Positions 15,288 through 23,700 of a DNA stretch of 60,849 bases are shown here, piece by piece; position 1 is the stretch's first letter; every line of letters starts with the position of its first letter. Both the position numbers and the translations under genes were made by a program. The notes under the pieces were generated by a model. It saw only the letters and a program-made list of their open reading frames with translations, was not told the DNA's origin and ran no database searches. Where the stretch lies: assembly GCA_035762085.1 (NCBI GenBank), contig DASTPT010000137.1, forward strand, positions 1 through 60,849, given 5' to 3'. This DNA is from HRBIN12 sp035762085 (lineage in GTDB: Bacteria; Actinomycetota; UBA4738; HRBIN12).

Positions 15288-16403
15288 ATGGGTCGGACGA
15301 TCCGCGCCGCGGTGCTCGAGCGTCCCGGCACGCCGATCCGGATCGAGGAGCTCGAGCTCGTCGGCCCGGGTCCGGGCCAAGTACTCGTTCGGATCGCCGC
15401 GAGCGGCGTCTGCCACTCGGACCTGCACCAGGCCGACGGCGACTGGGGCGACCCCGGCCCGATGGTGCTCGGTCACGAGGGTGCGGGGTACGTCGAGGAG
15501 GTCGGCCCGGGCGTCGAGGGCCTCGGCGAGGGCGACCTCGTCGCGCTGAACTGGTACGCGGCGTGCGGTGCGTGCGCCTCGTGCCGAGCCGGCCGGCCGT
15601 GGACGTGCACCGGGACGCTCGCGCTCGACGACCGGCTGCCCGACGGCTCGCGGCCGCTCCGGCGGGTCGACGGCTCCGAGGTGGCGCCGATGCTCGCGCT
15701 CGGCACGTTCGCCGAGGCGGCCGTCGTCGACGCCGAGGCCGCGGTCCCGATGCCCAAGGGCACCACGCCCGAGGTCGCGGCGCTCATCGGCTGCGGCGTC
15801 ACGACCGGGGTGATGTCCGTGCTCCGCGCCGCCGAGGTCCCCGAGGGCGCCTCGGTCGTCGTGATCGGCCTCGGTGGCGTCGGGCTCTCGGTCGTGATGG
15901 GCGCGGCGATCGCCGGGGCCTCGCCGATCGTCGCCGTGGACCGCGTCCCCGAGAAGCTCGAGCACGCGAAGCGGTTCGGAGCCACCCACGGCGTCCTCGC
16001 CGGCGACGACACCGCCGCCGCGATCCGTGAGGCGGCCGGCGGCGACCCCGACTTCGCCTTCGAGGCGATCGGCCGTATCGACACGATCGAGGTCGCGATC
16101 GACGTGGTCGGCAACGGCGGCACCGTGCTCGTCGTCGGCATCCCGCCGAGCGGGCACCGAGCGTCGTTCGATGTCGGCGCGCTGGTCGACCGCAGCGCGA
16201 GGATCGTCGGCTGCAACTACGGCTGGTCGATCCCCGCCGAGGACTTCCCCCGCCTCGCCCGCCTCGCGCTCGAGGGCCGTCTCCCGGTCGACCCCCTGAT
16301 CGAGGAGCGCATCGGCCTCGAGGACGTCACTGAGGCACTCGAGGCCCTCCGCACCGGCCGAGGCCTCCGCCGTGTCGTCGTGCCCGGACGCCCGCCCGGC
16401 TAG
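15288..16403 (+). CDS. Zinc-dependent alcohol dehydrogenase (MDR family)
   Basis: 371 residues. Catalytic zinc ligands are Cys42 (GVCHSD), His63 and Glu64 (GHEGAG); structural zinc Cys are 93, 96, 99 and 107 (CGACASCRAGRPWTC). The nucleotide-binding motif is GLGGVGLSVV, and an insertion between the lobes (LALDDRLPDGSRPL) resembles class III / mycothiol- or glutathione-dependent formaldehyde dehydrogenase relatives. It starts 2 bp after the agmatinase stop, so the pair is one operon, and a strong hairpin follows it. It may oxidise an alcohol or hemithioacetal; specificity is open. Confidence 0.9.
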   Translation: MGRTIRAAVLERPGTPIRIEELELVGPGPGQVLVRIAASGVCHSDLHQADGDWGDPGPMVLGHEGAGYVEEVGPGVEGLGEGDLVALNWYAACGACASCRAGRPWTCTGTLALDDRLPDGSRPLRRVDGSEVAPMLALGTFAEAAVVDAEAAVPMPKGTTPEVAALIGCGVTTGVMSVLRAAEVPEGASVVVIGLGGVGLSVVMGAAIAGASPIVAVDRVPEKLEHAKRFGATHGVLAGDDTAAAIREAAGGDPDFAFEAIGRIDTIEVAIDVVGNGGTVLVVGIPPSGHRASFDVGALVDRSARIVGCNYGWSIPAEDFPRLARLALEGRLPVDPLIEERIGLEDVTEALEALRTGRGLRRVVVPGRPPG

Positions 16404-16413
16404 CCGCACGCGC

Positions 16414-16448
16414 CGCGGGGACGGCGGCACTCGGCCGCCGTCCCCGCG
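16414..16448. terminator. Strong bidirectional hairpin terminator
   Basis: A perfect 15-bp GC-rich inverted repeat with a 5-nt loop lies 10 bp after the alcohol dehydrogenase and before the end of the convergent cupin gene. It lacks a T tract, which is common in GC-rich actinobacteria. It is the most stable hairpin noticed in the window. Confidence 0.75.
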
Positions 16449-16502
16449 TGAGCTGCGTCGTCTTCGCCTCTCGCCTCTGAGCTCAGACCGCCGCGCGATA
16501 CC

Positions 16503-17024
16503 TCAGGGCAGGACGCATCCCTCCGGCGCGTCGGCGGGGATGAGCAGCGGTGCCGGCGCCTCCGGTGCCTCGAAGAAGGTCGCGACGAACACCGTCACAT
16601 CGGTCTCGCTCGGGTTGTACGCCGAGTGGACGTGTCCATGACCGAGATCGACGAAGGCGTTGCCGGCCGTGTACTCGAGTTCCCCGCAGTCCTCCGCACC
16701 GACGTAGACCAGTGTCCCCTCGACCACGTTGACGATCACGGGACCGGCGTGGCTGTGCCAGGGGAACTGCGCCCCCGGCTGGACCGTGTACCGCGCCACG
16801 ACCGTCCGAGACGGATCCCTGGTCCTCACGACGCCGATCCGGTCACGGTTCTCGTCCAGGAGCTTGATCCTCATGCGGACCTCGTCGGGGAACACCGCTC
16901 GATCCGTCAGGAACTCGACCCCGATGGGCGGTGGCGGTGACTGCGCCGCCGAGGGCAGCATGCCCCAGACCAACATCCCCGCGGCGAGCAGCGCCGCGAC
17001 CGACCCGGCCACACGTTTGCGCAT
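16503..17024 (-). CDS. Secreted cupin-domain protein
   Basis: 173 residues. The first about 28 are a Sec signal peptide (MRKRVAGSV, hydrophobic core, PSAAQS). The cupin barrel follows, with motif 1 around PGAQFPWHSHAGPVIVNVVEG (His-x-His) and motif 2 around GNAFVDLGHGHVHSAYNPS, suggesting a metal site. Two Cys (GAEDCGE and the C-terminal GCVLP) could form a disulfide. Function is unknown; secreted cupins of this type are common in actinobacteria. GGGAGGGGG precedes ATG 17024. Confidence 0.85.
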   Translation of the reverse strand: MRKRVAGSVAALLAAGMLVWGMLPSAAQSPPPPIGVEFLTDRAVFPDEVRMRIKLLDENRDRIGVVRTRDPSRTVVARYTVQPGAQFPWHSHAGPVIVNVVEGTLVYVGAEDCGELEYTAGNAFVDLGHGHVHSAYNPSETDVTVFVATFFEAPEAPAPLLIPADAPEGCVLP

Positions 17025-17101
17025 CGCTCGACCCCCTCCCTTCCGACCCCCTACGGGAGTCCCGAGGCGACAGACCGTAAGAGGGAGGAGCTCTTCCCGT
17101 C

Positions 17102-17123
17102 GATACGACGTTCGTCGTATCTT
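17102..17123 (+). promoter_or_regulatory. Perfect 9-bp inverted repeat overlapping the -10 of the LuxR gene
   Basis: GATACGACG, a TT spacer and CGTCGTATC (17102-17121) form a perfect palindrome. Its right end overlaps TATCTT (17118-17123), the -10 hexamer, 6 nt before ATG 17130. The position suggests an operator that blocks the promoter, perhaps autoregulation by the LuxR-type product. Confidence 0.6.
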
Positions 17124-17129
17124 TGCGCG

Positions 17130-17819
17130 ATGCGCAGCGCGGTCGAGCGGGCGTGGGCACTCGCGCAGGAGGCGGAGCGCGCGGCGTCCCCCGAGGACTT
17201 CGCCGAGCTGGTCGTCGACGGACTCTGGGATCTGATCCCGAGCGACGATGTCGTCTTCAACGATATCGACGAGGCGGCCCGCCGCCTCCTTCTGATCCGA
17301 TCCAGATCGGTCCTTCCGGTCGCCGAGCTCGACGATGCCTACTGGGCGGAGAACTACGACGGACTGCCGTTCTGCATGGGGTTCGGCCCGGGCGAGTCGG
17401 GCGTCGCGCGGATGTCCGATGTGCTCGACCGCGGGGCGCTCGACCGATCGCCGGTGTACAACGACGTCCTGTGCCCGGGCGGATACCGGTACTCCATCGA
17501 GGTGGTGTTCGCGTCACCGGGGATGGTTCGGCGAGCGGTCATCCTCGGGCGCGCCGACCGAGACTTCCGCGACGCGGAGCGTGGTCTGCTCGGTCTGCTG
17601 GCTCCCCATCTGGATCCGGCGTACCGGAGGGCCCGGCTGAGGTCGCTGCTGACGCCACGCGAGCGGGACGTGTTGGCGCACGTCCTCGATGGGCTGACGA
17701 ACCGCGAGATCGCCCAACGCCTGGCGATCTCGCCCGGCACGGTTCGCGTCCACCTCGAGCATGCGTATCCGAAGCTCGGGGTGGGATCGCGGACGGCGGC
17801 CGTGTCGCTCTTCCGCTGA
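17130..17819 (+). CDS. LuxR-family transcriptional regulator
   Basis: 229 residues. The C-terminal LuxR DNA-binding domain (about 166-229) reads LLTPRERDVLAHVLDGLTNR, EIAQRLAISPGTVRVHLEH and the closing KLGVGSRTAAV. The N-terminal 160 residues are a putative PAS/GAF-like sensor (DVVFNDIDEAARRLLLIRS, RRAVILGRADRDFRDAERG) as in other actinobacterial LuxR regulators; the ligand is unknown. The gene appears leaderless and has a perfect palindrome over its -10. It lies between a cupin gene and an aminotransferase gene, which may be targets. Confidence 0.88.
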   Translation: MRSAVERAWALAQEAERAASPEDFAELVVDGLWDLIPSDDVVFNDIDEAARRLLLIRSRSVLPVAELDDAYWAENYDGLPFCMGFGPGESGVARMSDVLDRGALDRSPVYNDVLCPGGYRYSIEVVFASPGMVRRAVILGRADRDFRDAERGLLGLLAPHLDPAYRRARLRSLLTPRERDVLAHVLDGLTNREIAQRLAISPGTVRVHLEHAYPKLGVGSRTAAVSLFR

Positions 17820-17870
17820 CGTCGCGGGCCGGGTCAGCCCGGCACTCTCCATCGTCGCGTCGTCGACGGC

Positions 17871-17876
17871 TATCCT
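17871..17876 (+). promoter_or_regulatory. -10 hexamer of the leaderless aminotransferase gene
   Basis: TATCCT ends 8 nt before ATG 17885; no ribosome binding site. Confidence 0.4.
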
Positions 17877-17884
17877 TCGGGCGC

Positions 17885-19063
17885 ATGAGTACCGAGGGAC
17901 GACGTGGGGTGTCGGCGAGGGCAGCGTCTTTCACCGAATCGGTGATCCGCGAGATGACGCGGCTGGCGATGGAGCACGACGCGATCAACCTGGCGCAGGG
18001 GTTCCCCGACTTCGCCGCGCCGGAGGAGATCAAGCGCGCCGCCCAGGACGCCGTGGCGGCCGACCTGAACCAGTACCCCATCACGTGGGGCGAGCCGGAG
18101 CTGCGCCAGGCGATCGCCGCGAAGTACGAGCGGACGTACGGGATGGACGTCGATCCCGACCGGAACCTGTGCGTCACGTGTGGCTCGACCGAGGCGATGA
18201 TCTCGTCGATCCTCGGCATCCTCGACCCGGGCGACGAGATGATCCTGTTCGAGCCCTTCTACGAGAACTACGGCCCGGACGCGATCCTCGCCGGCGCGGC
18301 CCCTCGGTTCGTCCCGCTCCGCGAGCCGGACTGGACGATCGACGAGACCGAGCTCCGCGCCGCGTTCAACGACCGCACGCGCGGCATCGTGATCAACACG
18401 CCGAACAACCCGACCGGCAAGGTGTTCTCACGGGAGGAGCTGACGTTCATCGCCGAGCTCTGCCAGCGGCACGACGTCGTCGCCTTCACCGACGAGATCT
18501 ACGAGCACATCACGTACGACGGCGCCGTCCACGTGCCGCTCGCGACGATCGCCGGCATGGAGGATCGAACCGTCACGATCAGCGCGCTCTCGAAGACGTA
18601 CGCGGTCACCGGCTGGCGCGTCGGCTGGGCGATCGCGCCCGAGACGCTCACGAACGGCATCCGCACGGTGCACGACTTCCTGACCGTCGGCGCGCCGACG
18701 CCGCTCCAGCATGCAGGCGCCTCGGCGCTCTCGCTGCCGGACACCTACTACGAGCAGATCGCCAAGGACTACGAAGAGCGCCGGGCGCTCATGCTCCGCA
18801 TCCTCGCTGAGGCCGGGTTCGAGGCCTCCGCCCCGAAGGGGGCCTACTACGTGATGGCGGACGTGTCGCACCTGGGCCTCGGCGACGACGTGCGGACGGC
18901 CGAGCACCTCGTCGAGCACGTGGGGGTCGCGGCCGTACCCGGCTCGTCCTTCTACTCGGAGCCGGAGCTCGGCCACACGCGCGTGCGCTTCGCGTTCTGC
19001 AAGCGCCTCGAGACCCTCGAGGAGGCCGGTCGCCGACTCCGGCGACTCCGCCGCGCCGACTAA
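17885..19063 (+). CDS. PLP-dependent aminotransferase, class I/II fold type I
   Basis: 392-residue transaminase of the aspartate/kynurenine aminotransferase type. Visible sites: LAQGFPDF (37-44), Asn175 in NTPNNPTGK, Asp203 and Tyr206 in FTDEIYEH, the PLP Lys237 in SALSKTYAVTGW, and conserved Arg245. Similar enzymes act on aromatic, branched or kynurenine-type amino acids; specificity is not readable. Its stop codon overlaps that of the convergent permease gene, so any terminator would lie within coding sequence. Confidence 0.92.
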   Translation: MSTEGRRGVSARAASFTESVIREMTRLAMEHDAINLAQGFPDFAAPEEIKRAAQDAVAADLNQYPITWGEPELRQAIAAKYERTYGMDVDPDRNLCVTCGSTEAMISSILGILDPGDEMILFEPFYENYGPDAILAGAAPRFVPLREPDWTIDETELRAAFNDRTRGIVINTPNNPTGKVFSREELTFIAELCQRHDVVAFTDEIYEHITYDGAVHVPLATIAGMEDRTVTISALSKTYAVTGWRVGWAIAPETLTNGIRTVHDFLTVGAPTPLQHAGASALSLPDTYYEQIAKDYEERRALMLRILAEAGFEASAPKGAYYVMADVSHLGLGDDVRTAEHLVEHVGVAAVPGSSFYSEPELGHTRVRFAFCKRLETLEEAGRRLRRLRRAD

Positions 19064-19866
19064 CGCTCGCGCTCGAGGATGGCCGGGTCGGCCCCGAGGA
19101 ACTTCAGCAGGTTCCCGAACAGCGCGAACAGCGAGAACGTGGTGGTTGCGATCAGGATGAACACCACGGCAACCGCGGCGATCGTCGGCGTGAACCCGTA
19201 TCGCAGGTCGTTCACGATCTTGATCGGCAGCGTCACGACCGAGAAGCGGGACACCATGAACGCGATGATGTACTCGTTCAGCGACAGGACGAACGCGGCG
19301 GCGTAGCCGGTGATCATCGACGGCACGAGGAGGGGCAGGGTGATCGTGCGGAACGTCGTCCGCGGGTTCGCACCGAGCGTCTGCGCCGCCTCGGGCAGCG
19401 AGCGATCCATCGTCTCCATCGCCAGACTCACCGTGATCAGCGGCAGGGTCGAGAAGAAGATCGCGTGCGAGATGATGACGTTCTCGATCCGCCCCGAGTG
19501 GCCGAGCGAGTTCCAGAACACGAGCGCCCCGAGCGCGCTGATCACCGGCGGCAGCATGAACGGCAGGATCCCGAGCGAATAGAGGATCGGCGCCAACCGG
19601 ACGTCGTACGCCCGCAGGACGTAGGCCATCGGCGTCGCGATCGCCACGGCCAGCGCCGCGCTCGTCACGGCGATGATCAGACTCGTGACGATCGCCTCGC
19701 GCCACCCGGTGTCGTTCCAGAGCTCCGCGAACCAGTGCAGGGAGAAGCCCTGCGGCGGGAAGTCCATGTACCGGTTCTCGTTGATCGAGACCACGGCCAC
19801 GACGACGAGCGGCGCCAGGATGAACAGGACCACCAGCGCCGTGAGGATCCACTTCAGCCAGCGCAT
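19060..19866 (-). CDS. potC: Spermidine/putrescine-type ABC transporter permease (PotC-like)
   Basis: 268-residue membrane subunit with about six helices; the first is WILTALVVLFILAPLVVVAV. The permease signature EAAQTLGANPRTTFRTITLP (about 155-174) is typical of PotC and other type I importers. The FPPQGFSLHWFAELWND segment after the first helix is characteristic of the PotC side of the pair. It lies 4 bp downstream of the PotB-like gene and ends the operon. The symbol is given by family; the actual substrate could be another polyamine or amino compound. Confidence 0.85.
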   Translation of the reverse strand: MRWLKWILTALVVLFILAPLVVVAVVSINENRYMDFPPQGFSLHWFAELWNDTGWREAIVTSLIIAVTSAALAVAIATPMAYVLRAYDVRLAPILYSLGILPFMLPPVISALGALVFWNSLGHSGRIENVIISHAIFFSTLPLITVSLAMETMDRSLPEAAQTLGANPRTTFRTITLPLLVPSMITGYAAAFVLSLNEYIIAFMVSRFSVVTLPIKIVNDLRYGFTPTIAAVAVVFILIATTTFSLFALFGNLLKFLGADPAILERER

Positions 19867-19870
19867 CGCG

Positions 19871-20722
19871 TCACCGTCGCGTCCGGGTCTCGACCCACGT
19901 GACCGCCCCGACGACCACGAGCGACAGGCCGGTCAGGAACAGCGCCATCGCCGCGGCGAACGGCACGTTCGCGTTGAACGTCGCCTGGTCCGAGATGAAC
20001 ACCGAGAGCGTCCAGTGCTCTGGTCGGCCGAGGAACGTGGGGATCAGGTAGCTGCCGAGCGTGAACACGAACGCGAGCAGGAACCCCGCCACGATGATCG
20101 GCCGGCCGATCGGCACGACGACGGTCCAGAACGTGCGCGACGGTGAGGCGCCCATCGTCTGGGCGGCCTCGGTCAGCTCTGGGTCCAGACGCGAGAGCTG
20201 CGGATACAACGTGAGGATGCAGAACGGGAACGCGATGTAGCACAGCCCGAGCAGCACGGCGACGAACCCCGGTTGGTACGCGGCCGCCTCGTCCATCACG
20301 CCGAACCACACGAGGATGTTCGAGATCCCGGCCGCCCGTCCCAGCAGCACGCTCCACGCGAACCCGACGATGACCTCGGACAGCGCGAGCGCCGACATGA
20401 TCAGCACGAGCAGCGTGACGTGCGGCCGCCGCCGCATCCGCGTGAGGAAGAACGTGAACGGGAACGCGACGACGATGCACACGGCGCCGGCCAACAGGCA
20501 GATGCCGATCGAGAACAGCGTGCGCTCGATGAACACCGGCTGCAGCAGACGTTCCCAGCTGGCGAGCTCGAACGCCGGCTCGTAGAACCCGCCCTCGATG
20601 CGGTGATAGAAGGACGTCGCGAGCATGACGCCGAACGGCAACAGGAAGAAGATGCCGAGCATCGCGAGCGGGAAGCCGAGGACGGCCTTCGTTCCGGCGG
20701 TGGGGCGGCGGAGCTCGCTCAT
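19871..20722 (-). CDS. potB: Spermidine/putrescine-type ABC transporter permease (PotB-like)
   Basis: 283-residue membrane subunit. First helix FPLAMLGIFFLLPFGVML, then about five more, with the EAA loop EAAQTMGASPSRTFWTVVVP. The loop after helix 1 (SFYHRIEGGFYEPAFELASW) is typical of PotB. ATG 20722 overlaps the ATPase stop codon (ATGA), so it is translationally coupled. A longer in-frame reading upstream merely runs through the ATPase gene in another frame. Confidence 0.86.
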   Translation of the reverse strand: MSELRRPTAGTKAVLGFPLAMLGIFFLLPFGVMLATSFYHRIEGGFYEPAFELASWERLLQPVFIERTLFSIGICLLAGAVCIVVAFPFTFFLTRMRRRPHVTLLVLIMSALALSEVIVGFAWSVLLGRAAGISNILVWFGVMDEAAAYQPGFVAVLLGLCYIAFPFCILTLYPQLSRLDPELTEAAQTMGASPSRTFWTVVVPIGRPIIVAGFLLAFVFTLGSYLIPTFLGRPEHWTLSVFISDQATFNANVPFAAAMALFLTGLSLVVVGAVTWVETRTRR

Positions 20723-21771
20723 CCCCCGACCACGACGCAGGCCTCGCGCGGGAACGACACGCTGACGGGCTGGCCCTGCACGACGGTCACGCGCTCGCGC
20801 GGCGAGCCGGCGACGACCACGTGCTCGTCCAGGCCGCAGTCCACGTAGCACTCGAACAGCTCGCCCAGGTCGCGCACGAACACCACGCGGCCGGGCAGCG
20901 CGTTCGTCTCGGGCGTCGAGGTCGTCTGCAGGTGCGCGTCCTCCGGCCGGACCGAGATCGCGACGGGCCCGGCCTCGAGCGCACGGTCGACCTCGAAGGG
21001 CCGGCCGGCGATCCGCGCGACCCCGTCCGAGACCTCCCCGCGCAGGATGTTCGTCCGGCCGATGAAGCTCGCGACGAAGGGGCTCTCGGGGCGGCGGTAG
21101 ACCTCGAGCGGCTCACCGACCTGCTCGACACGGCCCTGGTTCATCACCACGACCAGGTCCGACATCGTCATGGCCTCGCGCTGGTCGTGCGTGACCATGA
21201 TCGTCGTGATGCCCAGCTTCTGCTGCAGCAGCCGGAGCTCGACCTGCAGCTGCTCGCGCAGGTTCGCGTCCAGCGCCGAGAGCGGCTCGTCCAGCAGGAA
21301 CAGCCCGGGCTCGAGCGCGAGCGCCCGCGCCGTCGCCACCCGCTGCCGCTGGCCGCCCGAGAGCTGCGAGATCCGCCGGTCCCCGAGCCCATGCAGGCTC
21401 ACCAGGTCGAGCAGCTCGGTCACGCGAGCGTCGATCTCGCTCTTCGGGACGCCGCGGATCCGCATCCCGTACCCGATGTTCCCGGCGACCGACAGGTGCG
21501 GGAACAGCGCGAGCGTCTGGAACACCATTCCGATGTCCCGAAGATGCGGCGGGCGGTCGGTGACGTCCTCGCCGTCCAGGTAGACGCGGCCCTCGGTCGG
21601 GCGCTCGAGCCCCGCGATCATCCGGAGCATCGTCGTCTTGCCGCAGCCCGACGGACCGAGGAACGAGATCAGCTGCCCCGGCGGCAGATCCAGATGGACG
21701 CCGTCGACCGCGACGACGTCGCCGAACCGTTTGACGAGGCCCTCGAGCCTCAGACCCCCACGAGCCTGCAC
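20719..21771 (-). CDS. potA: Spermidine/putrescine-type ABC transporter ATP-binding protein (PotA-like)
   Basis: 350 residues. Walker A GPSGCGKTT (39-47), LSGGQRQR signature (about 136-143), Walker B LFLLDEPLSALD, switch VTHDQREA. The C-terminal 110 residues form the TOBE regulatory domain (VAISVRPEDAHL, then GRVVFVRDLGELFECYVDCG). This two-part organisation is that of PotA/MalK-type ATPases. GTG start, 10 bp after the binding-protein stop. Confidence 0.92.
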   Translation of the reverse strand: MQARGGLRLEGLVKRFGDVVAVDGVHLDLPPGQLISFLGPSGCGKTTMLRMIAGLERPTEGRVYLDGEDVTDRPPHLRDIGMVFQTLALFPHLSVAGNIGYGMRIRGVPKSEIDARVTELLDLVSLHGLGDRRISQLSGGQRQRVATARALALEPGLFLLDEPLSALDANLREQLQVELRLLQQKLGITTIMVTHDQREAMTMSDLVVVMNQGRVEQVGEPLEVYRRPESPFVASFIGRTNILRGEVSDGVARIAGRPFEVDRALEAGPVAISVRPEDAHLQTTSTPETNALPGRVVFVRDLGELFECYVDCGLDEHVVVAGSPRERVTVVQGQPVSVSFPREACVVVGG

Positions 21772-21781
21772 GACGCGCTCG

Positions 21782-22948
21782 TCAGGACAGGATCATCTCG
21801 GTCCACTGCTGGTCGATCCAGTCCTCCCACTCGTCGTACATCTCGTACTTGGGCCGGAGGGCCGCATCCGGGCCGGGACCGCCGACTGCCTCGTACTCCT
21901 CGGCCGACAGGTCCATCGTCTCCTGCTTGGCGGTCGGCGTGGTGCCGAGCGTCCGCGCGAGCTCGGCCTGGATATCGGGCCGGCACATGTAGTCGATGAA
22001 CGCCTGGCACGCGGCGACGTTCTCGACGGTCTTCGAGATCGCCCAGAACCCCGAGTCCAGGATCGCCCCCTCGGTCGGGAACACGCTGCGCAGCGGCTCG
22101 CCCTGCGAGGCCGCGTATGTGGTGATGTCGTGGTAGAACTGCCCGATCGAGACCTCGCCGGTGTTGAAGGCCTGCTGCGCCTGCGCTTCGTCCCGGTACC
22201 AGAGCTTGACGTTCGGCTTGAGCTCCTGGAGCTTCGTCAGCACCTCGACGACGCCGTCCTGTGTCTCGAGGATGTCGTAGCCGCCGAAGAAGCAGGCCGC
22301 CGTCGTCTCGATCAGGTACGAGTTCGCAGCGTTCTTCAGCAGCGCCAGCTCGTTCTCCCACTGCGTGTCCCAGAACGTGGTCCACGAGTCGGGGCTCTCG
22401 GCCACGCGGTCGGTGTTCGAGACGAGCGTGATGTACCAGGACACGCCGCCCACCCCGGCGACCAGACCCGAGGCATCGGTGCGGATGTAGCCCTCGGCGA
22501 GGTTCGTCGCCTGTGGGATCGCGGCCTGGTCGAAGGTCACCAAGATGTCGCCCTTGATCGCGCGCTGGATCCCGACGCCCGAGAGCATCGAGACGTCGGA
22601 CGGCGGCGGCGCGCCCGAATCGATCGCCTGCTGGAGCTGCACGACCCACGCCTCGGAGGTGGGCTCGGCGATCGACTCGACCTCGACGCCGGTCTCCTCG
22701 GTGAAGGCGGGATACATCTTCGCGAAGTTCTCCTCGAAGAAGCCCCCGTACGTGGAGACCTTGATCCTCGCCCCCTCGATGCTCTGCGGTGACGGCGAGG
22801 CGCCGGTCTGACCCGTCGGGCCACCCCCGCCCTCGGCAGGCGGCTCCGAGCCGCACGCGGCCAACAGTCCCCCCAGTGAGAGCGTCCCGGCGACCAGTCC
22901 TCCGCGGCGGAGCAGCTCGCGCCTGCTGATGACCTCGTCGACGTTCAA
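21782..22948 (-). CDS. potD: Polyamine-type ABC transporter substrate-binding lipoprotein (PotD-like)
   Basis: 388 residues from TTG 22948, which has GAGAGGGGGA at a good distance; GTG starts further upstream in frame (to 23014) are alternatives. The signal combines a twin-arginine motif (SRRELLRRGG) with a lipobox (LLAACGS), suggesting Tat export and lipid anchoring. The fold is the PotD/extracellular binding type: IKVSTYGGFFEENF, SDVSMLSGVG, LWYRDEAQAQQAFNTGEVSI, and ILDSGFWAISKTVEN. It heads the four-gene importer operon. A TACCCT hexamer (22991-22986) is a candidate -10. Ligand is assumed from family only. Confidence 0.87.
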   Translation of the reverse strand: MNVDEVISRRELLRRGGLVAGTLSLGGLLAACGSEPPAEGGGGPTGQTGASPSPQSIEGARIKVSTYGGFFEENFAKMYPAFTEETGVEVESIAEPTSEAWVVQLQQAIDSGAPPPSDVSMLSGVGIQRAIKGDILVTFDQAAIPQATNLAEGYIRTDASGLVAGVGGVSWYITLVSNTDRVAESPDSWTTFWDTQWENELALLKNAANSYLIETTAACFFGGYDILETQDGVVEVLTKLQELKPNVKLWYRDEAQAQQAFNTGEVSIGQFYHDITTYAASQGEPLRSVFPTEGAILDSGFWAISKTVENVAACQAFIDYMCRPDIQAELARTLGTTPTAKQETMDLSAEEYEAVGGPGPDAALRPKYEMYDEWEDWIDQQWTEMILS

Positions 22949-23037
22949 CGCTGTGTCCCCCTCTCGCACCCGGACGTGTTCGCGTAGGGTACGCTCGCGC
23001 CCCCGGACGGGCAAGGCAGCGAGATCGGGGGCTGCAG

Positions 23038-23385
23038 ATGCCGCGAGCTCTGTTGATCGCGTTCCTCATCGCCCACGGACTGGTTCATGTGGCGATCTGG
23101 GCGCCCAGGTTCGATCCCGAGAAGTCGCCGTTCGACCCGTCGCACTCATGGCTGCTGGGCGACCGGCGGACGTTCGCCCAGGTGCTGGCGTTCGCGACCG
23201 CGGCGATCCTGGTCCTGGCCGGCATCGGGCTCTGGGTCGACACGGGGTGGTGGCGGCCGGTCGGGGTCGTGGGGCTCGGGATCTCGACGCTGCTGCTGCT
23301 CGTCTACTTCAACCCCTGGTACCTCTTCATCCTGGCGGTGAACGTCGCGCTGATCGTGGGGATCTGGTGGCTCGACTGGCCGTGA
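23038..23385 (+). CDS. Small four-helix membrane protein, unknown function
   Basis: 115 residues, about four hydrophobic segments: LLIAFLIAHGLVHVAIW, then VLAFATAAILVLAGIGLWV, VVGLGISTLLLLVYF and LFILAVNVALIVGIWWLDW. The start AHGLVHV plus APRF, as well as SWLLGD, recurs in small uncharacterised actinobacterial membrane proteins as I recall them. No catalytic motif. It diverges from the polyamine importer operon; nothing links it to that function. Confidence 0.75.
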   Translation: MPRALLIAFLIAHGLVHVAIWAPRFDPEKSPFDPSHSWLLGDRRTFAQVLAFATAAILVLAGIGLWVDTGWWRPVGVVGLGISTLLLLVYFNPWYLFILAVNVALIVGIWWLDWP

Positions 23386-23398
23386 CGGCCAAGGCAGG

Positions 23399-23623
23399 CT
23401 AGCGGTCCGACAGGCCGACCGTGGCGCTCTCCAGGATCTGGTCGAAGGACGGGCACCACTCGGTCGCGGTCGGACCGGGCGCCTGGCCGCAGTACGGGCA
23501 CCGCCGCAGGAGCTCGGCCGGCGTGGGCTCGCGTATGTCGGGATGGCGATCGCCACGCCATCCGCTGAGCGGAACGCACACGGTCCCCGTTCGCGCCCGT
23601 CGAGGTCGCCGGACCCGGAGCAT
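23399..23623 (-). CDS. Small hypothetical protein with a CxxC motif
   Basis: 74 residues with ATG 23623. The centre holds RCPYCGQAPGPTATEWCPSF, a half zinc-ribbon with a third Cys, and the N-terminus is basic (RVRRPRRARTG). It is not a recognised family. Convergent to the membrane protein upstream and 77 bp before the adenosine deaminase gene. Composition resembles real genes of the window, but size and lack of a clear ribosome site keep confidence low. Confidence 0.45.
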   Translation of the reverse strand: MLRVRRPRRARTGTVCVPLSGWRGDRHPDIREPTPAELLRRCPYCGQAPGPTATEWCPSFDQILESATVGLSDR

Positions 23624-23687
23624 GATTGGGGTATCGGTCGAACATCGGCCCGCGGTAAGCACCGAGCGCTGAGGATCGACGCGCGGG

Positions 23688-23693
23688 TACCAT
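23688..23693 (+). promoter_or_regulatory. -10 hexamer of the leaderless adenosine deaminase gene
   Basis: TACCAT ends 7 nt before ATG 23701; no ribosome binding site. Confidence 0.4.
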
Positions 23694-23700
23694 TCCCCGG

